Assembly: GCF_030070105.1 (NCBI RefSeq) | Contig: NZ_JASJOO010000003.1 | Coordinates: 481,155-545,154, forward strand | From: Bermanella sp. WJH001 | GTDB lineage: Bacteria; Pseudomonadota; Gammaproteobacteria; Pseudomonadales; Oceanobacteraceae | Direction: 5' to 3' | DNA: 64,000 bases | Shown here: positions 45,852-56,289 of the stretch, one piece after another | How positions within the stretch are numbered: position 1 is the stretch's first letter | Layout of the letters: each line of letters starts with the position of its first letter | Notes under the pieces: model-generated | Seen by the model: the letters and a program-made list of their open reading frames with translations, nothing else | Databases searched by the model: none | Told to the model about the DNA's origin: nothing | Position numbers and translations under genes: made by a program

Positions 45852-47657
45852 ATGGATAAGTACTTTTATACAGCGCCTGTCAGGCGTCAGCGTGCCCAAT
45901 CAAATAATCACATTATGTTGATTTTGGGTGCCGTATGCTTAGCACTTTTGTATGCCGCTATCTTTATCAGTGGCTCCACACGCCCTGTGATTGCCCCTTT
46001 GGTTGCACAAGAAAGCATTGAATACTGGTTATATGATGCTCCCAGTGAAGTGGCCGGAAACATTAGCCTGCAATATCGCGAAGAACTCCATCTGGTTTAC
46101 CGAAAGAACAATCACCAGCCCATTTGGATGGATCACTTCCAACTTAACAAAGCCGGTAATGCACTTGTAAAAAGTTTACGCCATACCGCCAGTGATGAGT
46201 GGAAAGCCTATCGTTACCGTATCAGTAAACTGCAAACCGAAATAGAACGCCTTAGCAACCAACCAAAACATGCCGCCGCCATTGATGTATTACTCAGTGA
46301 CGCCTACATCGACTTTGCCCAGCAAGTTATGAACAACGAACTGCTACCGAATAACGGTGAGTTGGATCACCCATCGTTTAAAAGGGTTGCCTCAGCCCAA
46401 GGTGCCCGCATCTCATCGCTGGATGTGATTAGCCTGCTTTCGCAAAGCCTAGAACAAGGCAAGCTTTACAGCTTGGTCAGCCAATTGGTGCCCAGCCATA
46501 AAGGTTATGAGCGCCTCACTAATGAATTAGACCGCTATCAAGAAATTGCCGATAGTGGCATGTGGTATCCCCTTGAAATCACCCAACCCTTAGCCAAAGG
46601 GGATCGCCATCCGCAAGTGCCTCGCATTCGTTGGATGTTGCAATCCTATGGGGACTTTCATCAGGGTACGCTGGATTGGTTAAAACCAGAGAAAGCCAAA
46701 CAAGACCCATTATTGCTTGAACAAGATTACAAACCCGATGACCAGCGCAGCATCTACGAGCTGGATTCCGACACGGTAGCGGCGCTTAAGCACTTCCAAA
46801 AACGCAACGGCCTTAAACAAAGTGGTATTGTTGATGCCATCACGTTAGAACGTCTAAACGTGGCCCCTTACTTTATGGCTCAGCGCATTGCGTTAAATAT
46901 GAAGCGCTGGCGCTACCTTCCTAAACATTTAGGCGATCGTTATATATTAGTTAATATGGCCAACTACCGATTGGACTTAATCAAGGACAATGAAAGCCAG
47001 CTCAGCATGAAAGTGATCATTGGTCGTGAAAAACTGCGCACCCCAGTTTTAACCGAGACCATCAGCACCATTGTGTTGGCACCTGAGTGGAATGTTCCCC
47101 ATCGCATTGCTAAACGCGACATCATTCCTACGGCTAAACGTCGACCTGAATATTTAAAACAACATAACTTTAAAATTTATGAGGGTTGGCAGCAGCCTTC
47201 AAAAGAAATTGATATCGATTCTGACATTGACTGGCAAGGGTTCGACTCTCGTGTGAACACTTACCGCTTTGTGCAAGGCCCAGGCGAAGACAACTCACTT
47301 GGTCATGTTAAGTTTGTCATCCCCAATGACCAATCGATTTATCTGCACGACACCAATCATAAAGAGTTATTCGATTATGATATGCGTGCATTAAGCAGTG
47401 GCTGCATTCGTGTTGAAAAACCTTTAGAGCTGGCTCACGCCCTTTTAAAAGAACAGAACTGGGATAAGGCTCTCATTAACAAAGTCGTTGAAAAGGCACA
47501 AACCCGTGCCGTTCATCTAAAAGATCCGATTCCCGTTTACCTTATGTATTGGACCACTTGGGTTGATGACAATGGGCAATTACAAGTACGCGATGATGTT
47601 TATAAGCGCGATCAAATTCATGGCGAAAGTCATAAACTCGATTCCATTGTGCTTTAA
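45852..47657 (+). CDS. ldtD: L,D-transpeptidase, LdtD/YcbB-like
   Basis: A 601-residue inner-membrane anchored, periplasmic murein crosslinking enzyme. One N-terminal helix (about 22-42, IMLILGAVCLALLYAAIFI) is followed by the YcbB scaffold domain, a peptidoglycan-binding module (DTVAALKHFQKRNGLKQSG) and a YkuD catalytic domain with IYLHDTN and SSGCIRV (Cys near 518). It makes 3-3 crosslinks independent of penicillin-binding proteins. The frame opens with TTG two codons earlier; the ATG at 45852 is used. mepK follows, the same pairing as ycbB-ycbK in E. coli. Confidence 0.9.
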   Translation: MDKYFYTAPVRRQRAQSNNHIMLILGAVCLALLYAAIFISGSTRPVIAPLVAQESIEYWLYDAPSEVAGNISLQYREELHLVYRKNNHQPIWMDHFQLNKAGNALVKSLRHTASDEWKAYRYRISKLQTEIERLSNQPKHAAAIDVLLSDAYIDFAQQVMNNELLPNNGELDHPSFKRVASAQGARISSLDVISLLSQSLEQGKLYSLVSQLVPSHKGYERLTNELDRYQEIADSGMWYPLEITQPLAKGDRHPQVPRIRWMLQSYGDFHQGTLDWLKPEKAKQDPLLLEQDYKPDDQRSIYELDSDTVAALKHFQKRNGLKQSGIVDAITLERLNVAPYFMAQRIALNMKRWRYLPKHLGDRYILVNMANYRLDLIKDNESQLSMKVIIGREKLRTPVLTETISTIVLAPEWNVPHRIAKRDIIPTAKRRPEYLKQHNFKIYEGWQQPSKEIDIDSDIDWQGFDSRVNTYRFVQGPGEDNSLGHVKFVIPNDQSIYLHDTNHKELFDYDMRALSSGCIRVEKPLELAHALLKEQNWDKALINKVVEKAQTRAVHLKDPIPVYLMYWTTWVDDNGQLQVRDDVYKRDQIHGESHKLDSIVL

Positions 47658-47804
47658 TTTACTTTGCAGCAAACCTTCGCTGGCTGCTTCATTCCCTCTA
47701 GATTTATAAAACGTAATAGATAGCCGCTTTGCTTATAACCGAGCATAAGTGGCACAATCCCTGCCCGTTTTTACCACATAATAAAAATCGTCAGGGAACT
47801 TACA

Positions 47805-48356
47805 GTGAATCGCCGCCAATTCATCAAACATACTGGTCTTATATCACTGGGCATGAGCTGCACGCCGCTGTTTGCGGCCAATTCCTCCCTGATTTTACCT
47901 TCCCCTGAGGCCCGTAGCTTAAAACTGAAGAACCTTCACACAGGTGAAAAGGTCAACACCACATATTGGGAAAAAGGTGAATATCTGGTAGACGGGCTCG
48001 CTGAAATTTATTTTTTAATGCGCGACCACCGCGCCAATCAGGTGGCGGCAATGGATTTAACCTTACTGGATGAATTACATCGCATTCAGCAAACCCTAGA
48101 AGTTGAAAAAGAAATTTACCTTGTCTCTGGTTATCGCAGCCCTGAAACCAATAAGGATTTACGCAAAAATACAGAAGGTGTCGCTAAGCACAGCTTCCAC
48201 ATGCAAGGACGAGCACTGGATTTTCGTATTCCTGGGGTCAGTAATAAATACCTACATAAAGCCACTTTAGCCGTTAGCGATGGTGGCGTGGGTTACTACC
48301 GACAAAGTGGGTTTATTCATCTGGATACTGGCAGGCAACGCAGCTGGATTCGATAA
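47805..48356 (+). CDS. mepK: Murein endopeptidase MepK-like (YcbK, DUF882/M15)
   Basis: A 183-residue periplasmic zinc peptidase. The N-terminus MNRRQFIKHTGLISLGMSC is a Tat signal (RRQFIK). The catalytic domain has SGYRSPETN, KHSFHMQGRALDFRIPG (zinc His and Asp) and GFIHLDTG (zinc His). The family cleaves the 3-3 crosslinks made by L,D-transpeptidases, so the adjacent LdtD-like protein is its functional opposite. The start is GTG, with AGGGA 8 bp upstream. Confidence 0.9.
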   Translation: MNRRQFIKHTGLISLGMSCTPLFAANSSLILPSPEARSLKLKNLHTGEKVNTTYWEKGEYLVDGLAEIYFLMRDHRANQVAAMDLTLLDELHRIQQTLEVEKEIYLVSGYRSPETNKDLRKNTEGVAKHSFHMQGRALDFRIPGVSNKYLHKATLAVSDGGVGYYRQSGFIHLDTGRQRSWIR

Positions 48357-48451
48357 GCAATACTTAACTAAGCAATTGAATTAAAAGGGTTTTCTTCTCA
48401 AGCACGTATATTTTGTTACAATGGCGTTTTTCGACATAATAAAAACTTCAC

Positions 48452-48751
48452 GTGCGCCAAAGCTACCTTGCCATTTTAGGTCTTAACCATGAGGCCGACC
48501 TACCTAGCATAAAGACAGCATTTCGCCGTCTGGCAAGCATTTATCACCCTGATAAAAATCCTCACCAGCGCCAACGTTTTATCGAGATATGTCACGCCTA
48601 CGACCAATTGATGACACAACCAGAACAGGTTAAGCCCTGCGTAAGAGAGGCAAATCGTCGCATCGGTAAAAGGGGGGAGCCTACTCATAGGCGCTTTGAA
48701 ATCATGCTAGAACAGCAATATAAAGGCGTACACTTAAGCGTTAAGATTTAA
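48452..48751 (+). CDS. J-domain protein (DnaJ-like co-chaperone)
   Basis: A 99-residue protein whose first 65 residues form a J domain: YLAILGLNHEADLPSIKTAFRRLA then YHPDKNP with the HPD that stimulates Hsp70 ATPase. The remaining basic tail (REANRRIGKRGEPTHRRFE) has no Gly/Phe, zinc or client domain, so it is a minimal J-protein with unknown client. It begins with GTG and lacks a clear RBS. It is convergent with ptsP, 9 bp apart. Confidence 0.75.
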   Translation: MRQSYLAILGLNHEADLPSIKTAFRRLASIYHPDKNPHQRQRFIEICHAYDQLMTQPEQVKPCVREANRRIGKRGEPTHRRFEIMLEQQYKGVHLSVKI

Positions 48752-48760
48752 TCTAATACT

Positions 48761-51049
48761 CTACTTAGAACTCACCGGCCCAAATAAACGGCCATGGCCT
48801 AATTTACTCAACGCCAAATCCAAAGTACTGCCAATCACATGACCACTGTCTAACTGCATTACTTCTGCTAGCAGTTGCTTTGCATAAACCAATTCAGACT
48901 GACGAATCAGCGACTTCACTCTGGGCACATTAGTAGCGTTCATGGATAACATGTCGTAACCCATTGCCATCAACAATAATGCACCAGCTGGGTTGCCGGC
49001 CAACTCACCACAAACACTGACCGGACAATTTTCACTCTTACCTGCATCCACAATATGCTGCAGCGCTGCCAAAACAGACGGATGAAAACTATCATATAAA
49101 CCAGCCACCCTTGGGTTGTTACGATCCACCGCCAATAAATACTGGGTTAAATCGTTTGAACCAACCGATAAAAAATCCACCATACTGGCAAGCTGTTTGG
49201 CTTGATAAACCGCAGCAGGCACTTCAATCATGACACCCACCTCAGGCATCTCAACTTGAACACCCTCTTCCAACACTTCTTGATAGGCACGATAAATAAA
49301 GTGCAGCGCCTCTTCGACTTCGCTGGTGCTGGTAATCATGGGCAGCATGATTTTTAAATTGTTCAAACCTTCACTGGCTTTGAGCATGGCCCTGATTTGT
49401 AAAAGGAATATTTCAGGATGATCTAACGTGACTCGAATGCCTCGCCAGCCTAAAAACGGATTATCTTCTTCGATTGGGAAATACGTTAATGCTTTATCAC
49501 CACCAATATCCAAAGTTCGCATCGTCACAGGTTGCGGCGCAAACGCCTCTAATTGGGAGCGGTAGATTTGAGCCTGTTCGGTTTCAGATGGAAAACGGTC
49601 CCGCATCATAAACGGCACCTCAGTGCGGTAAAGGCCAACACCTTCAGCGCCTTTATCTAATGAACGGTATGCATCGGTGATAAGGCCCGTATTTACCAGC
49701 AACTTTAAGCGGTGACCATCTTTAGTTTGTGCCGGTAAATCCTTAATGGCCTCTAGGCCTTTAACCAAGGCTTTTTCTTCACGCACAATGGCCTGAAATT
49801 GCTGCAGCATTTTTTCAGAAGGATGGGTATACAAATAGCCACGGTAACCATCAATGACCAGCTCTATGCCATCCATTTGTTTAACCGGTAGATCCACAGC
49901 CCCCATAATGGTGGGAATCCCCATGGCTCTAGCAAGAATCGCAACGTGAGAGTTAGCTGAGCCTTTTGCGCTTACCAAACCCACCAACTTATGTTCAGGG
50001 ATTTCACCCAACATGGAAGGTGTTAACTCTTCACTTACTAAAATGGTTTTATCTGGGAAGTCTAAATCCGATACTAATTCGATGGTGTCTTGCAGCTGGG
50101 CTAACACCCTCGCACCAAGGTCTTTTATATCGGTTGCTCGCTCCCGCAAATACGCATCATCCATACGATCAAAGTGGGCGACGTATTCAAAAATAACATC
50201 CCTTAGCGCGCCTTGCGCCCATTGATTGTTATCTTTGATGCGTCGAATCACTTCGCTGCCCAATGCGTCGTCATCAAGCATGCGAATGTACACATCAAAC
50301 AACGCCTGCTCTTCTGGGCGTAGATCTTTTAAGGCAGCGCCCACTTGCTTGATCTGCTCACGGGCACCGGCAATGGCATGTTGAAAACGTAACACTTCTT
50401 CATCAATGTTTTGCGCTTTGCGATCAGGTACATCGTATAGATCTGCCGTCGGGGACAGCACCACCACGGTACCGATTGCAATACCCGGTGCCGCTGGTGA
50501 GCCTTTTATGGCCACATCATGTTTGACTTTTTTCTTTTGAAATTCGTCAGGACTTTCTAAAACATGCCCAGTGGCTTCAGCGTGGGCAAGCACGCCTGCC
50601 AATTGCGCCGACATGGTGACCATGAACGCTTCTTCGCTTTCATCGAACTTACGACGTTCAGACTGCTGCACAACCAAAACGCCTAAGATACGTTTTTGAT
50701 TGATAATGGGCACACCTAAAAAGCTATTAAACTTTTCTTCACCGGTTCCGGATAGATAGTGGTATTTTGGGTGTTTTGAGGCATCGTCAAGATTAATGGG
50801 TTCTTCACGGGCGGCTACAAAGCCAACCAAACCTTCGTTATTACTAAGACTGACTTTGCCCACAGAAGCGGCATTTAAGCCTTTTGTGGCCCGCAGAATA
50901 TGACGCTTGCTCTCAATGTCATATACATAAACGGAGCATACTTCTGTATTCATTGCTTTTTGTACGCGATCCACAAGGATATTCAACGCAGCATCTAAAT
51001 CGCCTGCGTTGTTTACCTCTTGTACAATTTGTCGCAATACATTTAGCAT
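48761..51049 (-). CDS. ptsP: Phosphoenolpyruvate-protein phosphotransferase PtsP (enzyme I-Ntr)
   Basis: A 762-residue cytosolic enzyme that starts the nitrogen-related PTS relay (PtsP to NPr to PtsN) from PEP. A GAF domain (about 10-165) is followed by the EI N-terminal region, the phospho-His in [21 protein letters not shown] (H368) and the C-terminal PEP-binding barrel ([44 protein letters not shown]). In enteric bacteria GAF binding of glutamine or 2-oxoglutarate tunes it to nitrogen status. Its start overlaps the rppH end by 7 bp. Confidence 0.95.
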   Translation of the reverse strand: MLNVLRQIVQEVNNAGDLDAALNILVDRVQKAMNTEVCSVYVYDIESKRHILRATKGLNAASVGKVSLSNNEGLVGFVAAREEPINLDDASKHPKYHYLSGTGEEKFNSFLGVPIINQKRILGVLVVQQSERRKFDESEEAFMVTMSAQLAGVLAHAEATGHVLESPDEFQKKKVKHDVAIKGSPAAPGIAIGTVVVLSPTADLYDVPDRKAQNIDEEVLRFQHAIAGAREQIKQVGAALKDLRPEEQALFDVYIRMLDDDALGSEVIRRIKDNNQWAQGALRDVIFEYVAHFDRMDDAYLRERATDIKDLGARVLAQLQDTIELVSDLDFPDKTILVSEELTPSMLGEIPEHKLVGLVSAKGSANSHVAILARAMGIPTIMGAVDLPVKQMDGIELVIDGYRGYLYTHPSEKMLQQFQAIVREEKALVKGLEAIKDLPAQTKDGHRLKLLVNTGLITDAYRSLDKGAEGVGLYRTEVPFMMRDRFPSETEQAQIYRSQLEAFAPQPVTMRTLDIGGDKALTYFPIEEDNPFLGWRGIRVTLDHPEIFLLQIRAMLKASEGLNNLKIMLPMITSTSEVEEALHFIYRAYQEVLEEGVQVEMPEVGVMIEVPAAVYQAKQLASMVDFLSVGSNDLTQYLLAVDRNNPRVAGLYDSFHPSVLAALQHIVDAGKSENCPVSVCGELAGNPAGALLLMAMGYDMLSMNATNVPRVKSLIRQSELVYAKQLLAEVMQLDSGHVIGSTLDLALSKLGHGRLFGPVSSK

Positions 51050-51549
51050 GTTTGTTTCGCCTGCAGTTCAAACAATTTGGGAGCTAATTCACGCATAGCG
51101 CGACGGTAAACGTCTCGCTTAAACGGCACCACTTGTCCTAGTGGATACCAATAACTCACCCAACGCCAGCCATCGAACTCCGCCTTATCGGCGTAATCAA
51201 AGCTTATGCGATTCTCATTACTCACAAGTTTCAACAAAAACCATTTTTGTTTTTGGCCAACACATACTGGTTTGCTGTTATGACGCACCATGCGTTTTGG
51301 TAAGCGGTATCTCAGCCAGCCTTTTGTGCACCCTAGTATTTCTACATCTTCAGGTAGCAGGCCCACTTCTTCCCGCAACTCCCTAAACAAGGCCGCCTCA
51401 GCACTTTCTTGCGCTTTGATACCACCTTGGGGAAATTGCCACGCATCTTGCCCAATTCGCCTAGCCCATAACACTTGAGCTTTTTTATTCACCAGTATGA
51501 TGCCGACATTTGGGCGGTAGCCTTCAGCATCGATCACGGTTTCATCCAA
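51043..51549 (-). CDS. rppH: RNA pyrophosphohydrolase (Nudix)
   Basis: Removes pyrophosphate from 5'-triphosphate mRNA and so starts 5'-end-dependent decay. The 168 residues begin [21 protein letters not shown]. The Nudix box is [20 protein letters not shown] followed by VG, at about residues 42-63. W-x-FPQGG precedes it and RAMRELAP lies in the C-terminal part. It overlaps ptsP by 7 bp, the gene pairing conserved in gammaproteobacteria. Confidence 0.95.
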   Translation of the reverse strand: MDETVIDAEGYRPNVGIILVNKKAQVLWARRIGQDAWQFPQGGIKAQESAEAALFRELREEVGLLPEDVEILGCTKGWLRYRLPKRMVRHNSKPVCVGQKQKWFLLKLVSNENRISFDYADKAEFDGWRWVSYWYPLGQVVPFKRDVYRRAMRELAPKLFELQAKQTC

Positions 51550-51719
51550 AATTTAAGTTTATCTTGCCACCATACTATTAAAACATTGCCATTGGAAACC
51601 AGTGTTTTTTTATTCCTTTTTAATATAAATAAGTTTTCTATGGTCAGTTTCCACAATATTAAAGACACTGTTGGCCTCACAAGCTAAAATGCGTTCAAAT
51701 TTTTTAGCTGGGGAACCCC

Positions 51720-52382
51720 GTGGCACTGGCAATTTTTGACTTAGATAACACCTTAATTTCTGGCGATAGTGATCACGGCTGGGGGCAGTTTTTAGTTGAG
51801 CAGGGGTTAGTCGACCCTCAATTATTTAAAGAAAAGAATGACTACTACTTAGAACAATACCAACTGGGTCAATTGGATATTCTTGAGTACCTAGAATTCT
51901 CTTTACAAGCTCTGACGTTATTCCCCACTGAGCGCTTATTTCAACTGCGTGAGCAATTCGTACAAGAGAAGATCCTGCCAATCATCACGCAAAAATCCCG
52001 TGATTTATTGCAAAAACACCGTGAAGCCGGCGATTACCTGCTCATCATCACCGCCACCAATTTGTTTGTCACCGAGCCAATCGCCACTGTTTTAGGTGTG
52101 GATGACATCATCGCCACCAACCCTGAAGTCATAAATGGCCAATATACGGGGAAAATATCTGGCATCCCTAGCTTTCAAGAAGGAAAAGTGAAACGCTTGG
52201 CAGCTTGGCTTGCGCAAAACACGTTATCATTAGAGGGTAGCTACTTTTACAGCGACTCCCACAATGATTTGCCACTACTGAAACAAGTGACATTTCCAGT
52301 GGCCGTCGATGCCGACGAAACCTTGAGTGCTTACGCGCAACAGAATAACTGGCCAATCATCAGTTTAAGGGATGACGTTTGA
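51720..52382 (+). CDS. HAD-IB-family phosphatase (SerB-like)
   Basis: A 220-residue hydrolase with motif I FDLDNTLISGDSDHGW (nucleophile Asp7, Asp9), motif II LLIITATN (Thr), a conserved Lys in GKVKRLAAWL and motif III YFYSDSHNDLPLL. The HAD-IB class includes phosphoserine and other small phosphomonoester phosphatases; substrate not known. It starts with GTG preceded by GGGGAA. The same gene sits near rppH and ptsP in Pseudomonas. Its stop overlaps the imelysin start by 4 bp. Confidence 0.88.
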   Translation: MALAIFDLDNTLISGDSDHGWGQFLVEQGLVDPQLFKEKNDYYLEQYQLGQLDILEYLEFSLQALTLFPTERLFQLREQFVQEKILPIITQKSRDLLQKHREAGDYLLIITATNLFVTEPIATVLGVDDIIATNPEVINGQYTGKISGIPSFQEGKVKRLAAWLAQNTLSLEGSYFYSDSHNDLPLLKQVTFPVAVDADETLSAYAQQNNWPIISLRDDV

Positions 52383-53683
52383 AGTCAAATATCACATTAA
52401 GCTCTTTGCAATTTACGTTTTGGCTCACACTTGTGCTGAGCCTGAGCGGTTGCGATCAATTTTTTGATAAACCCAAACACGTGGAAAACACCCCTGTCAT
52501 CGCCGACATTAATTCTGAGTCGCTATTAAGTGCGGCCAATCTTTATGTTTACACACAAATGTCGGATGCACTCAGCAAGGCGCAAGAACTTGATTCCATC
52601 ATTACATCCTTACTGAATCAACCTAACCCAGGCGCCCTAGAAGAAGCGCAAGATGCCTGGATCAAAGCCTATAGCGCCTATGTAAAGGTAAGCTTTTTTA
52701 GCAATGTACCTCGCTTTGAGAAACCGCAATTTAAAGACCAAAACGAAACCTACCTGCTTATTGAAGAGCGCATCGATAGCTGGCCCATTGAACCTGGCTA
52801 CATTGATTATTTACCTCTGTACCCTTTAAGCGGCATCGTCAACGATTTAACTCTAAAAATGAATGAAAGTGATATCAGCGCGCAACACGGATTTTCTGAT
52901 ATGCGTTTTGCCAGCCTAGGCTTTCATCCAATGGAGTTTTTATTATTTGGGGTCAATGGCAAACGCAGCGCAAAAGACTTTATTCCCCAAGAAAATAGCA
53001 TTGAAGTGGTGAGCGCCGATACCGCCATTAAAGAAGATGATGCCGATGATCTTAACGAAGCGAACACCTCAGAAGCACACGAGCATGTTCACGCAGAAAT
53101 CAATGGGCCTCAAAATCATAATCGTCGCCGAGATTATTTACGCTTATTAAGCGCACTGGTTGTCAGTAACCTGCAAAAATTAACCGACCGCTGGGAACCT
53201 GCACATGGTTACTACGCGAAGCAATGGCGTCAAACTCAAAGTGAACAGCAAACGGTGAACCTTACTTTAATTTATCAAGCATTACTGGATGCCATTCAAG
53301 AAACCTTATTGGCTAAACATTTCGCAGTATTAATGAATCAAAAACAAGTAGATGATTTGCGCAGTCCATTCTCAAGCCAAGACACGCAGAACATGCACGA
53401 TCTAGTGTTTGGTATTGAAAGCCTATTTAATATGGAAGGCGGCCTGTTAAGCGAAATTAAATTACAAGACGCTGAGACCGCCGATAAAAGCACCGCTTTA
53501 TTTAAGCGACTGCTTTTAGATATCAGTAAGCTACCTAAAAACATCGACACCCTAACACTTGAAAAACGCAAAGCTCTGCTCACACCCATCCAAGATAAAG
53601 TTTTTCAATTATTAGAGCAGCTATACAAAGGCGCTGAAATTCTACGTCTTCCTGTTCGCGCCCTGCCGGTTTCAACCAGTTAA
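52379..53683 (+). CDS. Imelysin-family (peptidase M75) lipoprotein
   Basis: A 434-residue lipoprotein with signal ending LVLSLSGC (lipobox, Cys near residue 25). The imelysin domain has the GxHxxE motif as GFHPMEFLLFG (H182, E185), followed by ALVVSNLQKLTDRW. Between them is an acidic His-rich stretch (EDDADDLNEANTSEAHEHVH) that could bind metal. Imelysins are linked to iron uptake, and proteolytic activity is doubtful. The start is TTG inside the previous stop, with AAGG 8 bp upstream. No TonB or iron genes lie alongside. Confidence 0.85.
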   Translation: MKSNITLSSLQFTFWLTLVLSLSGCDQFFDKPKHVENTPVIADINSESLLSAANLYVYTQMSDALSKAQELDSIITSLLNQPNPGALEEAQDAWIKAYSAYVKVSFFSNVPRFEKPQFKDQNETYLLIEERIDSWPIEPGYIDYLPLYPLSGIVNDLTLKMNESDISAQHGFSDMRFASLGFHPMEFLLFGVNGKRSAKDFIPQENSIEVVSADTAIKEDDADDLNEANTSEAHEHVHAEINGPQNHNRRRDYLRLLSALVVSNLQKLTDRWEPAHGYYAKQWRQTQSEQQTVNLTLIYQALLDAIQETLLAKHFAVLMNQKQVDDLRSPFSSQDTQNMHDLVFGIESLFNMEGGLLSEIKLQDAETADKSTALFKRLLLDISKLPKNIDTLTLEKRKALLTPIQDKVFQLLEQLYKGAEILRLPVRALPVSTS

Positions 53684-53704
53684 GGTTTCACGTATTACAG
53701 ACAT

Positions 53705-53738
53705 AAAAAAAGCGATGAATCACTTCATCGCTTTTTTT
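53705..53738. terminator. Bidirectional terminator between the imelysin gene and typA
   Basis: AGCGATGAA (53711-53719), loop TCAC, TTCATCGCT (53724-53732), with A-run before and T-run after. Confidence 0.9.
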
Positions 53739-53756
53739 ATGTCTCAAGTAATATTA

Positions 53757-53779
53757 GTCAGTGCTCATTGAGCACTGAC
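53757..53779. repeat. Strong hairpin near the typA 3' end
   Basis: GTCAGTGCTC, loop ATT, GAGCACTGAC: 10-bp stem without a T tract, 10 bp past the typA stop; it may protect the typA mRNA 3' end or assist the neighbouring terminator. Confidence 0.7.
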
Positions 53780-53789
53780 AGCTACTTCA

Positions 53790-55613
53790 TTACTTGTTTT
53801 TCTTAGCCGAGTTAGCACGCTTACGCTCGTTCTCAGTAAGATGTTTCTTACGAAGACGGATGCTTTCAGGCGTTACTTCTACTAGCTCATCATCTTCGAT
53901 GAATTCTAGTGCTTGCTCTAACGTATGCTTAACAGGTGGTACCAAGTTGATGGCTTCATCGGTACCTGATGCACGAACGTTTGTTAGCTGCTTCGCTTTA
54001 GTTGGGTTAACCACCAAGTCGTTATCACGTGAGTGCAGACCAACGATCTGACCTTCGTAAACTTCTTGAGCAGGCACCACAAACAAACGACCACGTTCTT
54101 GCAAAGTGAATAGGGCATAACCTAATACTTTGCCGGTTACCATTGAAACAAGTACACCGTTGTGACGAGTTGCAACAGGGCCCGCTTTCACTTCACCGTA
54201 GTGATCAAATACGTTGGTCAAAATACCAGAGCCAGAAGTCATGGTCATGAAGTCGCCACGGAAACCGATCAAGCCACGTGCAGGCATGATGAATTCTAAG
54301 CGTACACGGCCTTTACCATCTGGCACCATGTTAGTCATATCTGCACGACGGTCACCCATCTCAGACATCACTGCACCTTGGTGCTGTTCTTCAACGTCAA
54401 TCACAACTTGCTCGTAAGGCTCTTGAATTTTGCCGTCGATTTCGCGCTGAACCACTTCAGGACGACCAACCGCCATTTCAAAACCTTCACGACGCATGGT
54501 TTCGATCAATACCGATAAGTGAAGCTCACCACGACCAGATACTTTGAATTTCTCAGGGCTGTCGCCTTGCTCAACACGCAATGCCACGTTGTGGATCAAT
54601 TCTTTTTCTAAACGCTCTGCGATATTACGGCTCGTTACAAACTTACCTTCTTTACCCGCAAACGGAGAATCGTTTACTTGGAAAGTCATGCTTACAGTTG
54701 GTTCATCAACTGATAACGGTGGTAATGCTTCAACGTTAGTTGGCACACAAAGGGTGTCAGAGATACCTAGCTTGTCGATACCGGTAATACATACGATGTC
54801 ACCAGCTGTTGCAGAGTCAACCACAACACGGTGTAAGCCGTGATAACCTTTAATCTCAGCAACTTTACCGTTACGAGTTTTACCTTCAGCGTCGATAACC
54901 GTTACTTGTGCATTGGTTTTTAGCGTACCACGAGTGATACGGCCGATACCGATAACACCTTTAAACGGGTCGTAATCCAATGAAGAGATCTGCATTTGTA
55001 GATCGCCAGCAGGATCAACATCAGGGCAAGGTACATTGTCAGCAATCGCTTGCAGAAGTGGAGACATGTCTTCCGCCATGTCTTCAAAATCAGTACCCGC
55101 AATACCATTGATAGCTGAGGCATAAATAACAGGGAAATCTAGCTGCTCTTCAGTTGCACCAAGACGGTCAAAAAGATCAAATACTTCATCCATTACCCAA
55201 TCAGGGCGAGCACCTGGACGGTCAATTTTGTTGATAACAACAATTGGCTTCAAACCACGAGCAAATGCTTTTTGTGTTACGAAACGAGTTTGAGGCATTG
55301 GACCATCAACCGCGTCAACGATTAGAAGTACAGAGTCCACCATCGACATAACACGTTCAACTTCACCACCAAAGTCGGCGTGTCCCGGTGTATCCACGAT
55401 GTTGAAACGGTATTCATTCCACTTGATTGCGGTGTTCTTCGCAAGGATGGTAATACCACGCTCTTTTTCTTGATCGTTCGAGTCCATTACACGCTCGCCG
55501 CCAAGCTCTTTACGGTCTAAGGTGCCAGACTGCTCAAGCAACTTATCAACCAAGGTCGTTTTACCATGGTCAACGTGAGCGATGATGGCGATATTACGTA
55601 GATTTTCAATCAT
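53790..55613 (-). CDS. typA: Translational GTPase TypA/BipA
   Basis: A 607-residue ribosome-associated GTPase of the EF-G group, needed for 50S assembly and growth at low temperature or under stress. G1 AHVDHGKTT is at about residues 11-19, G3 DTPGHADF and G4 NKIDRPGA follow. The EF-G-like domains are followed by the TypA-specific C-terminal domain ([21 protein letters not shown]) ending in a basic tail. It is divergent from glnA, as in E. coli where bipA and glnA are neighbours. Confidence 0.96.
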   Translation of the reverse strand: MIENLRNIAIIAHVDHGKTTLVDKLLEQSGTLDRKELGGERVMDSNDQEKERGITILAKNTAIKWNEYRFNIVDTPGHADFGGEVERVMSMVDSVLLIVDAVDGPMPQTRFVTQKAFARGLKPIVVINKIDRPGARPDWVMDEVFDLFDRLGATEEQLDFPVIYASAINGIAGTDFEDMAEDMSPLLQAIADNVPCPDVDPAGDLQMQISSLDYDPFKGVIGIGRITRGTLKTNAQVTVIDAEGKTRNGKVAEIKGYHGLHRVVVDSATAGDIVCITGIDKLGISDTLCVPTNVEALPPLSVDEPTVSMTFQVNDSPFAGKEGKFVTSRNIAERLEKELIHNVALRVEQGDSPEKFKVSGRGELHLSVLIETMRREGFEMAVGRPEVVQREIDGKIQEPYEQVVIDVEEQHQGAVMSEMGDRRADMTNMVPDGKGRVRLEFIMPARGLIGFRGDFMTMTSGSGILTNVFDHYGEVKAGPVATRHNGVLVSMVTGKVLGYALFTLQERGRLFVVPAQEVYEGQIVGLHSRDNDLVVNPTKAKQLTNVRASGTDEAINLVPPVKHTLEQALEFIEDDELVEVTPESIRLRKKHLTENERKRANSAKKNK

Positions 55614-55962
55614 ATATAGTCCTGTCAGGCCTTGCTGTTAACATGCCCAAATAATAAAACTGCATGGCGCAATCTGCAGTGGGTTGCGCATTCGACACTA
55701 AGGCTGTTAAGCCTCACACTAAATCCTTCGACATTAGTGGTGTATATTTTCGTTAAGGTTAAAAAACCTTAAAACCCCGCATCAAATGACACTGCATCTT
55801 TATGGTTCACGGATGAAACCTAAAAATACGCTGCAAGGAGACTGCCTCAAAAATTTAGGCGGCGATTATAGCCATCTAATGCCATGCAAGCTATGAAAAC
55901 CCGGATAAAAAACGGTTTTTTTGTGCAAAAAACACCCAATAAGAAAAATTACCTGAAAATGT

Positions 55963-55974
55963 CCTGCTAGCAGG
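55963..55974. promoter_or_regulatory. Palindrome in the typA-glnA intergenic region
   Basis: CCTGCTAGCAGG is a perfect 12-bp palindrome, flanked by TGT and CACA. Candidate operator for either divergent gene; the binding protein is unknown. Apart from this and the nitrogen-control sites below I see nothing else in 55614-56289. Confidence 0.35.
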
Positions 55975-56066
55975 CACAATCTAGCTATCATCACTGAACA
56001 GTTGAACCTATAATGTGCAGGCCTTAAGGGATGGTGGCACTGGAACTCAATACTTACTATCGTTTC

Positions 56067-56114
56067 AGCACCAAATTAGAGCACAAATCTTGATTGATGC
56101 ACTAATATGAATCA
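56067..56114 (+). promoter_or_regulatory. Two NtrC enhancer-like sites upstream of glnA
   Basis: AGCACC-AAATT-AGAGCA (56067-56083) and TGCACT-AATAT-GAATCA (56098-56114) resemble TGCACC-N5-GGTGCA. Each has a good left half and a degenerate right half. They start 31 bp apart, three helical turns, and centre about 130 and 99 bp before the predicted start, the spacing known at E. coli glnA. Confidence 0.5.
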
Positions 56115-56177
56115 AGGTTGTTTGGGGTGAGCATTATTGAGCGCCTTGAAAGCCTTTAATATTCGCCCTAATAGTGA

Positions 56178-56194
56178 CTGGCATGTGTTTTGCT
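56178..56194 (+). promoter_or_regulatory. Sigma54 promoter of glnA
   Basis: CTGGCATGTGTTTTGCT fits YTGGCACGN4TTGCW, with GG (56180-56181) and GC (56192-56193) separated by 10 bp. Transcription should start near 56205, giving an 85-base leader. Confidence 0.85.
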
Positions 56195-56289
56195 CTGAGT
56201 TTGGGCAGTGCACCATGTGCAGGCTTCTTAGAATAAGAGCAATCGTTAAATCATCAGACGCAAATCGTCTTCTACAATTGGAGAGCACC

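Noticed and set aside
56137-56289. N-terminal extension of glnA
   Set aside because: The extra 51 codons contain the sigma54 promoter, and known GlnA proteins begin at the MSENTLKL equivalent.
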